From assembly GCF_003248505.1 (NCBI RefSeq), contig NZ_QFOA01000004.1, positions 62,001-126,000 on the forward strand: a DNA stretch of 64,000 nt. Reading direction: 5' to 3'. This document shows, in pieces, positions 43,197 to 51,672 of this stretch (within the stretch, counting starts at the first letter, position 1; each line of letters opens with the position of its first letter). Position numbers and translations under genes: made by a program. The DNA is from Sphingobium sp. (GTDB lineage Bacteria; Pseudomonadota; Alphaproteobacteria; Sphingomonadales; Sphingomonadaceae). The notes under the pieces were generated by a model, which saw only the letters and a program-made list of their open reading frames with translations, did not search any database and was not told the origin of the DNA.

Positions 43197-44939
43197 TTAG
43201 GCCCTTTCCATGTGATGCCTCGGTTCAACCCCCATCACCCCCAGCCCATTCCGGATGACCTGTCCGATCGCGGCCGCCAGGAACAATCGAGCTCGGCTAA
43301 GCGGCGCGTTCTCCGGGTAGAGGAACCGCCGCTGCGGGTCGTCATTCCCCAAGTTCCAGTGTGTGTGGAACTCGGAGGCCAGCCCCTCAAGGAAGAAGGC
43401 AATCCGGTGCGGCTCGCGCGCTGCGGCAGCGGCCTCGACGATGCGCGGGAATTCCGCCGCACGCTTGACGAGCATGAGGCTCGGGCTGTCCAGGAGAGCA
43501 AGATCGGCTTCGTCTTCTGGCCCGATGCCAATTTCGGCCGCTCGGCTCGCAAGCGAGCAGATGCGCGCATGGGCATACTGGACATAGAAGACCGGATTGC
43601 TCTTCGATGCCTCCACCACCGTCGCGAAGTCGAAGTCCATCTGCGCTTCCGGCTTGCGGGTCAGCATCATGAACCGAACAACGTCCCTTCCGACCTCCCT
43701 GATGACCTCGGCCAAGGTAACGAACGTGCCTGCGCGCTTGGACATCTTGACCGGCTCGCCCGCACGCAGGAGCCGCACGATCTGCACCAGCTTGACGTCG
43801 AACCGCTTTCGGCCTTCGGTGAGAGCGTCGGCGGCCGCGACGATGCGCTTCACGGTTCCGGCATGGTCTGCGCCCCAGATGTCGATCAGCTCGTCGGCAT
43901 CGCGCGCCTTCTCGAAGTGGTAGGCAAGATCGACACCGAAATAGGTCCAGCTGCCGTCCGGTTTGCGGATCGGCCGATCCTGGTCGTCACCGAAATTCGT
44001 CGACCGGAATAGCGGCAGCTCGATCGGCTCCCAGTCTTCAGAGCCTTCACCCTTCGGCGGCTCAAGGATGCCATCGTAGACAAGATCCCGCTCGCGCAGC
44101 CAGGCCTCGGCGGCATCGGGCTTCCCGGCAGCAACGAGGCTTGCCTCTGATGAGAAGCGGTCGTGGCATATGCCGAGCAGCGCCAAATCTTCGCGGATCG
44201 TCTCCATCATCGCAGCGACGGTTCGCGCACGAAAAATCGCGAGCCAAGCTGACTCTGGGGCGTGGACGTAGCGGTCACCGAAATCGGCAGCCAGCGCCTC
44301 ACCGACAGGTTTCAGATAATCACCTGGGTACAAGCCTTCCGGGATTTCGCCGAGTATCTCGCCCAGGGCCTCTCCATATCTATGGTGTGCAGAGCGAGCT
44401 AGAGTATCGACCTGGCCGCCGGCATCGTTGACATAATATTCGCGTATGACGCGGTGGCCAGTGAAGGCGAGCAGGTTGGCAAGCGCATCTCCGACGACCG
44501 CCCCGCGGCAGTGTCCCATATGCATGGGGCCTGTCGGGTTGGCCGAGACAAACTCGATGTTCACCGTCCTGCCCGCGCCGATTGGTGACATCCCGTAGCG
44601 ATCTTTCTGCTCCGCGATGATTGCCAGTTCATCTCGCCAGGCCTGGTCGGTCAGACGGAGATTTATGAAGCCGGGGTCCGCAACGCGTACTTCGGCAACT
44701 TCCGACAGCGTGGCGAGCCGCTCCGCCAACTTCTCGGCGATGTGGCGCGGATGAGTGCCGGCGAGGTTTGCGAGTACCATCGCGGCATTGGTCGATAGAT
44801 CGCCGTGTGCCGGGTCGTGCGGCCGTTCCACGGTCAGTCCATTCAACTCAACGCCGGCCGGAACATCCCCCGACGATCGTAGGGCATCGATTTCGCGCGC
44901 CAGATGATCGAGGAAGCGAGTGTGAAGCGCCGCCGCCAT
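43197..44939 (-). CDS. argS: Arginyl-tRNA synthetase
   Basis: 580 residues from ATG 44939; GTG 44951 is the alternative. Class I synthetase charging tRNA-Arg. N-terminal Add-1 domain, HIGH-type motif SANPTGPMHMGHCRGAVVGD (about residue 125-145), KMSK-type loop VKMSKRAGTFV and the C-terminal DALR anticodon-binding domain ending RNGLGVMGVEP. It stands among accessory and stress genes rather than in a housekeeping cluster, so it may be a second copy; the rest of the genome is needed to tell. Followed upstream by DUF427 on the same strand. Confidence 0.95.
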   Translation of the reverse strand: MAAALHTRFLDHLAREIDALRSSGDVPAGVELNGLTVERPHDPAHGDLSTNAAMVLANLAGTHPRHIAEKLAERLATLSEVAEVRVADPGFINLRLTDQAWRDELAIIAEQKDRYGMSPIGAGRTVNIEFVSANPTGPMHMGHCRGAVVGDALANLLAFTGHRVIREYYVNDAGGQVDTLARSAHHRYGEALGEILGEIPEGLYPGDYLKPVGEALAADFGDRYVHAPESAWLAIFRARTVAAMMETIREDLALLGICHDRFSSEASLVAAGKPDAAEAWLRERDLVYDGILEPPKGEGSEDWEPIELPLFRSTNFGDDQDRPIRKPDGSWTYFGVDLAYHFEKARDADELIDIWGADHAGTVKRIVAAADALTEGRKRFDVKLVQIVRLLRAGEPVKMSKRAGTFVTLAEVIREVGRDVVRFMMLTRKPEAQMDFDFATVVEASKSNPVFYVQYAHARICSLASRAAEIGIGPEDEADLALLDSPSLMLVKRAAEFPRIVEAAAAAREPHRIAFFLEGLASEFHTHWNLGNDDPQRRFLYPENAPLSRARLFLAAAIGQVIRNGLGVMGVEPRHHMERA

Positions 44940-44963
44940 CAGCGGCGCCACCTGTCCGGATTG

Positions 44964-45245
44964 CTACGCAACGACCACGCCTTTCCAGAAAGCGATATGA
45001 TCCCGGATGGCTTCGGCAACCGGATTTGGATCGGGATAGGTCCAGGCGGCGTTGGCGTTGACCGCGTCGCCCACGCGGACATTGAAGTATCGCGCTGTGC
45101 CCTTGATCGGGCAGACGGACGTGTGCGCGGTCGCCTCAAGGAGGGTCCGGTCGACCGAGGAGGGCGGGAAGTAATGGTTTCCCTCTACGACGATTGTCTC
45201 GTCGCTTGTGGCGAGGGTGGTGTCTTTCCAGACTGCTGAGACCAA
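44964..45245 (-). CDS. DUF427 protein
   Basis: 93 residues from a TTG at 45245 with AGAGGA 7 nt upstream. DUF427 core visible in VWKDTTLATSDETIVVEGNHYF, SVCPIKGTARYFNV and DAAWTYP-type NAAWTYPDPNPVAEAIRDHIAF. The family has a compact beta fold and unknown function, common near stress and redox genes. It is separated from argS by 24 bp and may be co-transcribed. Confidence 0.85.
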   Translation of the reverse strand: MVSAVWKDTTLATSDETIVVEGNHYFPPSSVDRTLLEATAHTSVCPIKGTARYFNVRVGDAVNANAAWTYPDPNPVAEAIRDHIAFWKGVVVA

Positions 45246-45310
45246 CGGAATATCCTCTCGTATTTGCCAACGGCGCGTGGTTTGCGGGCTGTCTGGCCCG
45301 GGCGAAAGGA

Positions 45311-45583
45311 TCAGTTCGGTGCCGGCGTGCGCGCGAGAAGTTCGTCGAGCCCGCCTTTGGCATCGAGCGCGAGAAGCTCGTCACAGCCACCGACATGCGT
45401 GCCGTTGATAAAGATCTGGGGCACGGTGTTTCGACCCGAAGCTTTAATCATGGCTGGTCGGTGAGCTGGATCTGCCTCGATATCGAACTCTTTCCATTGC
45501 ATTCCTTTTTCCTTGAGGAGCGTCTTCGCCCGTCGGCAGAATGGACACCAGTTCATGGTGTAGAGGAGGATATCAGGTTTCAT
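45311..45583 (-). CDS. grxC: Glutaredoxin 3
   Basis: 90 residues from ATG 45583 (MKPDILLYTMNWCPFCRRAK). Dithiol glutaredoxin: active site CPFC, TVPQIFING with the cis-proline, and GGCDELLALDAKG that binds glutathione. Reduces protein and glutathione mixed disulfides in the cytoplasm. It starts 14 bp after the thiolase stop, so it belongs to the thiolase transcript or that of the molybdenum oxidoreductase operon further upstream. Confidence 0.93.
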   Translation of the reverse strand: MKPDILLYTMNWCPFCRRAKTLLKEKGMQWKEFDIEADPAHRPAMIKASGRNTVPQIFINGTHVGGCDELLALDAKGGLDELLARTPAPN

Positions 45584-45597
45584 GTTCTGATCTCCGA

Positions 45598-46863
45598 TCA
45601 GGGGCGTTCGAGGAGTGCGACGGTACCCTGACCGCCGTCGGCACAGATGCTCACGATCGCGCGCGATCCGCCCGGCAATGCCCAGAGTTCCTTCACCGCC
45701 TGGCTGAGGTCGCGCGCGCCCGTGGCGCCGAACGGATGACCGATAGCCACCGAGCCTCCGTTTGGATTGACGCGGTCCCAATCGAAGTCACCCATGGCGG
45801 CCTGGACACCGGCTGTTTCGCGCACCCACTCCCGATCGGTGATGGCTGCGACGTTCGCCAGCACCTGGGCTGCGAAGGCTTCGTGGATTTCCCAAAGTGC
45901 GATGTCTGAGAAGCCGATTTGGTGGCGGGCGAGCAGGCGCGGAATGCCATAGGAGGGCGCCATCAGCAGGCCCTCGGTGTGGTAATCGACGGCCGAAACC
46001 TCATAGTCGACGAGCCGGGCGTAGGGAGTGCCTGCCGGCAGTCTCGCCACGCCGGCCTCAGTGGCGACCCAGCACCCGGCGGCTCCGTCGGTAATCGGTG
46101 AGCTGTTGCCGGCGGTCAGGGTGCCCCTCCCACTGTCGCGATCGAATACCGGCTTGAGTGCGGCAAGCCGCTCCGCGGACGTGTCGGCACGCGGGTTCGC
46201 ATCGCGCGCAAGCTCTGGTAGTGAAATCACGAGATCGTCGAAAAAGCCGCCTTCCCAGCCAGCGACTGCCCGCTGGTGGCTCTTGAGCGCCCAATCGTCC
46301 TGCGCCTCGCGCGAGATCCGCCAGGCCTTGGCGGTCTCCTCCATATGATCGCCCATGGTCCTGCCGGTGATCCGGTTGGCCCAGCCCTTGGTGGGAAGCA
46401 CATAGTCGCGTGGAGTAAGGGCCTGGAGAGCGGCAAGCGCGGCCGCGGCATCCTGCGCGAAAAGGTCGGTAAGCCGCTTCGAGGCATCGGCCGTCAGAGC
46501 GAGGGAAGGGCGGCTCATGACTTCGGACCCGCCGACCATTGTGAGGTCGGTCCCTTCGCCCAGCATCCCTGCGGCAGCGAAGGTCGCCACCATGCTGGTA
46601 GAGCATGCCAGGACGACAGATAGTGCCGGCACGTTCGGATTGAGCTTGGCATCGAGCCAGGTTTCCCGGGCGATGTTGCTCCAGCCCAAATTCGGGATCA
46701 CGGTTCCCCAGAGGAGCAGATCAGGTTCTGCGAGTGCCGCCATCGCCTGCACCACGGGCACGGACAGGGAGACTGCGTCGTAGGCGGCCAGCGCTCCGCC
46801 ACCGCGGCCGAAGGGGGTCCGGAGGCCGGCGGCCACGAAGACGGGTTCGGCAAAGCGGCTCAT
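45598..46863 (-). CDS. Thiolase family protein (acetyl-CoA C-acyltransferase, FadI-like)
   Basis: 421 residues from ATG 46863. Thiolase fold with nucleophile cysteine in VVLACSTSMVATFAAAG, the NEAF-equivalent EIHEAFAAQVLANVAA (here IHEAFA), GHPFGATGARD with the catalytic histidine, and the C-terminal SICADGGQG with the second cysteine. Splits 3-ketoacyl-CoA or condenses acyl-CoAs; FadI/long-chain type by its DYVLPTKGWANRITGRTMG insertion. No FadJ partner is adjacent, so its pathway is unclear. Confidence 0.88.
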   Translation of the reverse strand: MSRFAEPVFVAAGLRTPFGRGGGALAAYDAVSLSVPVVQAMAALAEPDLLLWGTVIPNLGWSNIARETWLDAKLNPNVPALSVVLACSTSMVATFAAAGMLGEGTDLTMVGGSEVMSRPSLALTADASKRLTDLFAQDAAAALAALQALTPRDYVLPTKGWANRITGRTMGDHMEETAKAWRISREAQDDWALKSHQRAVAGWEGGFFDDLVISLPELARDANPRADTSAERLAALKPVFDRDSGRGTLTAGNSSPITDGAAGCWVATEAGVARLPAGTPYARLVDYEVSAVDYHTEGLLMAPSYGIPRLLARHQIGFSDIALWEIHEAFAAQVLANVAAITDREWVRETAGVQAAMGDFDWDRVNPNGGSVAIGHPFGATGARDLSQAVKELWALPGGSRAIVSICADGGQGTVALLERP

Positions 46864-46929
46864 GCTGGTTTCCAAACTATTTCCGGGCTGCACGTTCGCG
46901 ATGGGCGGAACGCGAGGCGGCTCGTTCCG

Positions 46930-47676
46930 TCAGCCACCGTAGCGTTCCGTCTTGATGATGGAGGCGTCCAGGCCGGCCAGCAGTGCGCCCTCGGTCGCGA
47001 TGTTGACGAAGCCGTTCGAGCCGCAGACGAACACCTGGGTCGGCTTTCGGTGAAGCCGGGCCACAATTTCCTGGACCATCGCGCCGTCGATCCGGCGCCC
47101 GAAGTCCGATGCGCGGACCGGTTCCTCGCGCGTGATCGCCAGCGCCAGGACGAAGGCCGCATCGTTGATCTCGGTGGAATGAAGCTCTTCCGAAAAGAGG
47201 ACGTCCTCGGCGGTTCGTGCGGACAGGAGCAGCGCTGTCGGCACGGCCGGCTTTAGCGCGTGGCGCTGTCGGATCATTGCCATCAACGGCGCGAGGCCGG
47301 AGCCGGCGCCGATCAGCAGCACTGCGTCCACGGCTGGTTCGGGCCACAGGAAATGACCGCCGAGCGGACCGCGGAGCTCGATTTCGTCGCCGATCGCCGC
47401 GACATCGTGAAAGAACGACGAGACCTCGCCATCCGGCAGGCGCTCGATGGCGAGTTCGATGATCGGGGACGAGGCTGCTGACGACGCGATCGAATAGCTG
47501 CGCATCGCGCTGTAGCCGTCGGGCGCGGTCAGCCGAACATCGACGTGCTGGCCAGCGATGTGCGCGAACGGTTTGCTCAACCGCAGGAAGAAGCTCTTGA
47601 TGCTAGGCGTCTGCTGGACGATCTCTTCGATCACGCATGATTGCCACGACGCGAGCTGTGCGCCGCCCTCAGTCAT
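46930..47676 (-). CDS. Ferredoxin-NADP reductase-type flavin oxidoreductase
   Basis: 248 residues from ATG 47676, overlapping the molybdenum oxidoreductase stop by 8 bp. FAD domain with RSYSIASSA (RxYS-T motif) and NAD(P) domain with LLIGAGSGLAPLMAMIRQ and VFVCGSNGFVN; no [2Fe-2S] domain, so a simple FNR-like protein. The coupling says it supplies or accepts electrons for the sulfite-oxidase-like enzyme upstream. Confidence 0.87.
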   Translation of the reverse strand: MTEGGAQLASWQSCVIEEIVQQTPSIKSFFLRLSKPFAHIAGQHVDVRLTAPDGYSAMRSYSIASSAASSPIIELAIERLPDGEVSSFFHDVAAIGDEIELRGPLGGHFLWPEPAVDAVLLIGAGSGLAPLMAMIRQRHALKPAVPTALLLSARTAEDVLFSEELHSTEINDAAFVLALAITREEPVRASDFGRRIDGAMVQEIVARLHRKPTQVFVCGSNGFVNIATEGALLAGLDASIIKTERYGG

Positions 47677-48274
47677 TGGTGTATCGCTGCTCGCGCCAGG
47701 GATCGCCGTAGATGTGATAGCCGCGTAGCTCCCAGAAGCCCGCCTCGTCCCGCGTTGTGAACTGCAGCGCATTCACCCACTTGGCCGACTTCCAGAGGTA
47801 GAGGTGGGGAACCAGAAGGCGCGCCGGCCCGCCATGGTCGCGGGGAAGCGGCTTGCCCGCATAGGTGAGGGCGATCATCGCCTTGCCCGAGAGCAGGTCC
47901 GCGAGCGGCACGTTCGTCGAATACCCATCGTAGCTGTGCGCAAGGACGAAATCGGTGGGATGGTCGAGCCCAGCGTCTGCGAGGATGTCCTCGATGAGTA
48001 CCCCCTCCCAGGCGGTATCGAGCTTGGACCAGGAGGTGACGCAGTGGATGTCCTTGGTCACCTTGGTCTTCGGGAGGGCGTTGAACTCGATCCAGTTCCA
48101 CACCTTGACGGGCTTTGGGCCGATCTTGACCGTGAACTTCCAGTCGGCGGTTTCCACGTTCGGGGTCGGTCCGGCCGAGAGGACCGGGAAATTCTCGACG
48201 AGGTGCTGGCCTGGGGGGATGCGACCCGACTGGTCGCCGCCCGAGCCGCGGCCGGTGAATCCTCTTGTGACCAT
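47669..48274 (-). CDS. Sulfite oxidase-like molybdopterin oxidoreductase
   Basis: 201 residues, ATG at 48274. Molybdenum cofactor domain of the sulfite oxidase/MsrP (YedY) fold: the Mo-ligand cysteine in DIHCVTSWSKLDTAWEG and the conserved DHGGPARLLVPHLYLWKSAKWV. No signal peptide or Tat motif is seen, so unlike MsrP it appears cytoplasmic. It is coupled to a flavin reductase. Likely a sulfoxide or nitrogen-oxide reductase working in repair; substrate not determinable. Its promoter is copy B of the shared stress promoter. Confidence 0.87.
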   Translation of the reverse strand: MVTRGFTGRGSGGDQSGRIPPGQHLVENFPVLSAGPTPNVETADWKFTVKIGPKPVKVWNWIEFNALPKTKVTKDIHCVTSWSKLDTAWEGVLIEDILADAGLDHPTDFVLAHSYDGYSTNVPLADLLSGKAMIALTYAGKPLPRDHGGPARLLVPHLYLWKSAKWVNALQFTTRDEAGFWELRGYHIYGDPWREQRYTND

Positions 48275-48448
48275 GGCTAATCCCCTTGCTTGGCACGACA
48301 GACCGGAACCGGCTTTAGCTCAGGATCTCGTGCGAGATCTTTGCCGGCGCAATTGCCGATCGGATCGTCGACTGGAACTTAAAAGGCCACACGCTCAATC
48401 AGAATAGCTATGATCTCGCACACCATGAAACGTGATGACTCCACGTCG

Positions 48449-48505
48449 ACTATAGCGCCAGGCTTGTCTGATTTCCCAATACCCCGTCGCTATAGTTTTT
48501 ATAGC
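48449..48505 (-). promoter_or_regulatory. Shared stress promoter, copy B (molybdenum oxidoreductase operon)
   Basis: Minus strand: box GCTATAAAAACTAT (48505-48492), N10, TATTGG, -35 TTGGGA (48479-48474), 19-bp spacer, -10 TATAGT (48454-48449). The leader to the ATG at 48274 is about 170 nt. It has the best -10 of the four copies and the most diverged box. Confidence 0.65.
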
Positions 48506-48739
48506 TTGGGAACAGTGCTGCAGGGGCATCTTCCTCATCCCAGCCCGTCGAAGGAGGCAAGGTGCGCGCACGCCGACTGCCAATCGCTGGAACCGCCGGC
48601 CAAAGGGGGAAGGGGTCTTCGGAACGCTTTGCGAGATGCCCGCTGATGGCCGGCTTTGCCCGGCTTCAATCCTGGAGGCTGCTGCCTGCATCGCTCTACC
48701 CCGTCGTTAGTGCGATCCCCGAACCTAACGGCGACTAAG

Positions 48740-48754
48740 GGTATGGAAACTATG
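48740..48754 (+). promoter_or_regulatory. Shared stress promoter, copy C, upstream box (separated by the IS)
   Basis: GGTATGGAAACTATG, identical to the box of copy D (58805-58819). The rest of this promoter is at 49964-50010 on the far side of the IS. Removing the IS and one GTCG restores a 71-bp gap-free alignment with copy D at about 83% identity. Confidence 0.75.
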
Positions 48755-48779
48755 TTTCGTCGTGACCTGCTCCCCATTT

Positions 48780-49610
48780 TCAGGCCGTTGATAACTTAGC
48801 TTCGGTGTCCATATGCCCTTGGCGGGGGCGGTTCGTAAACTCGGCGGGTGCCAACCCGCCAAGACTGCTATGCGGACGCACGGTATTGTAGTCCGTCCGC
48901 CATGCCTCGATGATCCGTCTCGCTACAGCCAGCGATGGGAACAGGTGCTCGTTCAAGCACTCGTCGCGCAAGCGACCATTGAACGATTCCACAAAGCCGT
49001 TTTGCTGCGGCTTGCCCGGCGCGATGTAATGCCACTCGACCCCGGTGTCCTGGCACCACGCCAGCACCGCGTGACTGGTCAGCTCGGTCCCGTTGTCGCT
49101 GACCACTATGCATGGCAGCCCGCGACGTTCGGCGATGGCGCTCAACTCGCGAACGACCCGCCGACCGGACAGCGAGGTATCGATGATGCAGGCCAGGCAC
49201 TCCCGGCTGTAATCGTCGATCACATTGAGCATGCGGAACCGCCGGCCGCAGGCCAACGAGTCCGATACGAAGTCGAGCGACCAGCGCTGGTTGGGTTCTT
49301 GCGGGATCGCCATCGGCGCTCGCGTTCCCAGCGCGCGCTTCCGGCCGCCACGCTTGCGCACCGTCAGCCGTTCCTCGCGATACAGCCGATAGACCTTCTT
49401 CAGGTTCATGCCTTTCCCCTCACGCTTGAGCAGGATCGCCAGTCGCCGATAGCCGAACCGACGGCGCTCGTTCGCGATCTCACGCATCCGAACGCGGACA
49501 ACATCGTCCTGCCCGCGAAGCGGCTCATATTGCCATGCCGACCGGTTGACCCCGACCAGCCTGCAGGCGCGACGCTCGGAGAAGCCGTGATCGGCCATCA
49601 GCTTCTCCAC
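48780..49610 (-). CDS. IS3-family transposase OrfB (DDE integrase domain)
   Basis: 276 residues from an apparent GTG at 49610, though the real product is probably the OrfAB fusion entered by -1 frameshifting; the frame is open back to the slippery site at 49640. HTH_21-type region (GFSERRACRLVGVNRSAW), then the rve catalytic core: D in RWSLDFVSD, D in VVSDNGTEL, and E in NGFVESFNGRLRDE, i.e. D-D-35-E. It catalyses strand transfer of the element. Confidence 0.93.
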   Translation of the reverse strand: MEKLMADHGFSERRACRLVGVNRSAWQYEPLRGQDDVVRVRMREIANERRRFGYRRLAILLKREGKGMNLKKVYRLYREERLTVRKRGGRKRALGTRAPMAIPQEPNQRWSLDFVSDSLACGRRFRMLNVIDDYSRECLACIIDTSLSGRRVVRELSAIAERRGLPCIVVSDNGTELTSHAVLAWCQDTGVEWHYIAPGKPQQNGFVESFNGRLRDECLNEHLFPSLAVARRIIEAWRTDYNTVRPHSSLGGLAPAEFTNRPRQGHMDTEAKLSTA

Positions 49611-49636
49611 CGCAGCGTAGCGCTCCGCAGACCGGG

Positions 49637-49900
49637 TCAGTTTTTTCCCAGCAGATCCTTCAGCGCCGACACGTCGAGCATCGACTCCGCCAGCAGCTTC
49701 TTCAGCCGTCGGTTCTCATCCTCGAGCGCTCGCAACCGCGCAGCGTCGGACACCGTCAGCCCGCCGTACTTCGACTTCCAGTTGTAGAAGGTCGCATCGC
49801 TGATCCCGTGCTTTCGGCAAAGGTCCGGCGTCTTCACGCCAGCCTCATGCTCCCGCAGCACCCCAATGATCTGATCCTCGGTAAATCGGCTTCGCCGCAT
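49637..49900 (-). CDS. IS3-family OrfA (helix-turn-helix protein)
   Basis: 87 residues: MRRSRFTEDQIIGVLREHEA, a DNA-binding HTH (LCRKHGISDATFYNWKSKYGG) and a leucine-zipper-like helix (ALEDENRRLKKLLAE). It binds the element's ends. Its last codons are GGA AAA AAC TGA; the AAAAAAC heptamer (49646-49640) lets ribosomes slip -1 into orfB. Confidence 0.92.
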   Translation of the reverse strand: MRRSRFTEDQIIGVLREHEAGVKTPDLCRKHGISDATFYNWKSKYGGLTVSDAARLRALEDENRRLKKLLAESMLDVSALKDLLGKN

Positions 49901-49963
49901 CGCTCGTCTCCATCTGACGAGCTAACTTACCAATGGCATGAATTCTGGGGAGCAGGTCAGTCG

Positions 49964-50010
49964 CTATTGGAAATACTGCACCCGTATCTTCATAGTCCGG
50001 GGCGAGAAAC
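49964..50010 (+). promoter_or_regulatory. Shared stress promoter, copy C, core part (ADH operon)
   Basis: -35 TTGGAA (49967-49972), 18-bp spacer, -10 CATAGT (49991-49996), then CCGGGGCGAGAAACC. The upstream box is 1.2 kb away behind the IS. A GATC-N5-GATC motif (50045-50057) follows 49 bp after the -10, exactly as in copy D. Confidence 0.7.
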
Positions 50011-50089
50011 CTCTGAATAAAGAATGCATGCCGGAAGAATTTTCGATCCGAGCGATCGAGAGTTCGGAGTGCTGCAGCTGGAGACGCTG

Positions 50090-51103
50090 ATGAAAGCCGT
50101 TGGTTACAAGGTTCCAGGACCAATCACCGAGGATGCCGCGCTGGTCGATATCGATCTTCCCCGGCCTGTCCCTGCGGGGCTCGATATCCTCGTTGAGGTG
50201 AAGGCCGTCTCGGTCAACCCGGTGGATTACAAAGTCCGCGGCAGCACGCCCCCCGCCAATGGCGAGTGGAAGGTGATCGGGTGGGATGCCGCCGGGATCG
50301 TGCGCGGGGTCGGCCCCGAAGTGACGCAGTTCGTGGAAGGCGACGAGGTCTACTATGCCGGATCGCTCATAAGGCCCGGCACGAATGCGGAGTTCCATCT
50401 CGTCGACGCCCGGATCGTCGGTCGCAAGCCGGCGTCGCTCGACTGGGCGGAGGCGGCGGCGCTGCCGCTCACTACGTTGACGGCCTGGGAAGCGATGTTC
50501 GATCGCCTGGACGTGACGAAGCCCGTCCCCGGTGCGGCGGCGGCGATCCTCATCATCGGTGGCGCGGGCGGGGTCGGGTCGATCGCCATCCAGATCGCGC
50601 GACAGCGCACGGATCTCACCGTCATCTCCACCGCCTCCCGGCCCGAAACGGAGGAGTGGGTGAGGGGACTCGGCGCTCACCACGTCCTTGACCATTCCCG
50701 GCCGCTCGCGCCACAGATTGCCGAGCTCGGGATCGGCGCTCCCGCCTTCGTGTTCTCGACCACGCATACCGAGCAGCATGCCGCCGACATCGCCGAGCTG
50801 ATCGCCCCGCAAGGACGGTTCGCGTTCATCGACGATCCCAAGGCACTCGACGTCATGCTGTTCAAGCGAAAGGCGGTGTCGATCCACCACGAGCTGATGT
50901 TCACACGGTCGCTCTACGGCACGCCCGACATGGATGAGCAGGGCAAGATCCTCGATGCGCTGGCGGTGCTGGTCGACGCTGGCAAGATCCGCACGACGCT
51001 GACCAAGCGACTCTCGCCGATCAATGCCGCCAATCTGAAGACGGTGCATGCGCTGATCGAAAGTGGGGCGGCCAAGGGCAAGATCGTCCTCGAAGGCTTC
51101 TGA
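50090..51103 (+). CDS. Zinc-type alcohol dehydrogenase family protein (quinone reductase-like)
   Basis: 337 residues from ATG 50090 (MKAVGYKVPGPITED). Medium-chain dehydrogenase: GroES-like N-terminal domain (VKAVSVNPVDYKVRG), Rossmann domain with IIGGAGGVGSIAIQIAR, no structural-zinc cysteine cluster, which fits the zinc-independent NADPH:quinone/alkenal reductases. Probably reduces quinones or alkenals in electrophile stress. First gene of a run with the heme-binding-like and DUF1330 genes; its promoter is disrupted by the IS. Confidence 0.9.
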   Translation: MKAVGYKVPGPITEDAALVDIDLPRPVPAGLDILVEVKAVSVNPVDYKVRGSTPPANGEWKVIGWDAAGIVRGVGPEVTQFVEGDEVYYAGSLIRPGTNAEFHLVDARIVGRKPASLDWAEAAALPLTTLTAWEAMFDRLDVTKPVPGAAAAILIIGGAGGVGSIAIQIARQRTDLTVISTASRPETEEWVRGLGAHHVLDHSRPLAPQIAELGIGAPAFVFSTTHTEQHAADIAELIAPQGRFAFIDDPKALDVMLFKRKAVSIHHELMFTRSLYGTPDMDEQGKILDALAVLVDAGKIRTTLTKRLSPINAANLKTVHALIESGAAKGKIVLEGF

Positions 51104-51179
51104 CGGCTGCCACCGCCAAACATCTATCCCCGACCTCAAGTATGCCGGACCGATCACGCCTCCGGCGAAGGAAAATCCC

Positions 51180-51611
51180 ATGAGCAAATCCATTGCCACC
51201 GCCTCGATCAACCGCGAAACCGCGGTCGCCCTTATCGACGCGGCGATCGCCGCGGCCCGTGCGATCGGCATCCCGGCCGCCGTCGCCGTCGTCGACGCCA
51301 CCGGTAACCTGCGCGCGTTCGAGCGCACCGACGATGCGCCGTTTCTGACGGTCGATGTCGCCATCGACAAGGCCTGGAGTTCAGCCTCGTTCGGGTTCCC
51401 GACCCATGTCTGGAACGACTATGTAAGCAACGATCCGAAAGTGGCGCCGCTGGCCTATCGCCCCAGGATGGTTGCTGTCGGCGGCGGCTATCCGATCCTG
51501 GAGGACGGCAAGTTGATCGGCGGGATCGGCATCTCCGGCGGCAACTATCAGCAGGATCAGGATGCCTGCGTCGAGGCGCTTCAGAAAATCGGCTTTGAGC
51601 TGCCAGCCTGA
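51180..51611 (+). CDS. Heme-binding protein, GlcG/HbpS family
   Basis: 143 residues from ATG 51180 (MSKSIATASINRETAVALID). Family signatures AAARAIGIPAAVAVVDATGNLRAF, TVDVAIDKAWSSASFGFPT and VGGGYPILEDGKLIGGIGISGG are all visible. HbpS-like proteins bind heme and sense redox stress; GlcG-type ones lie beside oxidoreductases with unknown role. It lies 76 bp after the ADH gene, likely one operon. Confidence 0.88.
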   Translation: MSKSIATASINRETAVALIDAAIAAARAIGIPAAVAVVDATGNLRAFERTDDAPFLTVDVAIDKAWSSASFGFPTHVWNDYVSNDPKVAPLAYRPRMVAVGGGYPILEDGKLIGGIGISGGNYQQDQDACVEALQKIGFELPA

Positions 51612-51672
51612 CGACTATCAGGCCATCGCCGGCGCGATGGCCTGCGAATCCAACCTTGTGAAAGATCATGTC

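Larger units (their letters stand above)
48275..48762. other. 488-bp gap with two shared-promoter boxes
   Basis: No gene is supported here. It holds promoter copy B reading left into the molybdenum oxidoreductase operon (48449-48505) and the box half of copy C (48740-48754) reading right, cut off by the IS element. The middle part, about 48510-48735, has no recognisable feature. Confidence 0.6.
48763..49959 (-). mobile_element. IS3-family insertion sequence (probably IS407 group)
   Basis: 1197 bp, complete. Terminal inverted repeats start TGACCTGCTCCCCA at both ends (14 identical, then imperfect pairing for about 20 more). It is flanked by a GTCG direct repeat (48759-48762 and 49960-49963), a 4-bp target duplication as made by the IS407 group. 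It carries orfA and orfB joined by a -1 frameshift signal. Intact ends, reading frames and duplication point to a recent insertion. Confidence 0.92.

Noticed and set aside
46864..46929. CCAAACTATTTCC upstream of the thiolase gene as a fifth shared promoter box
   Set aside because: Orientation is away from the thiolase gene, and the ATTGG part is missing at the required spacing.
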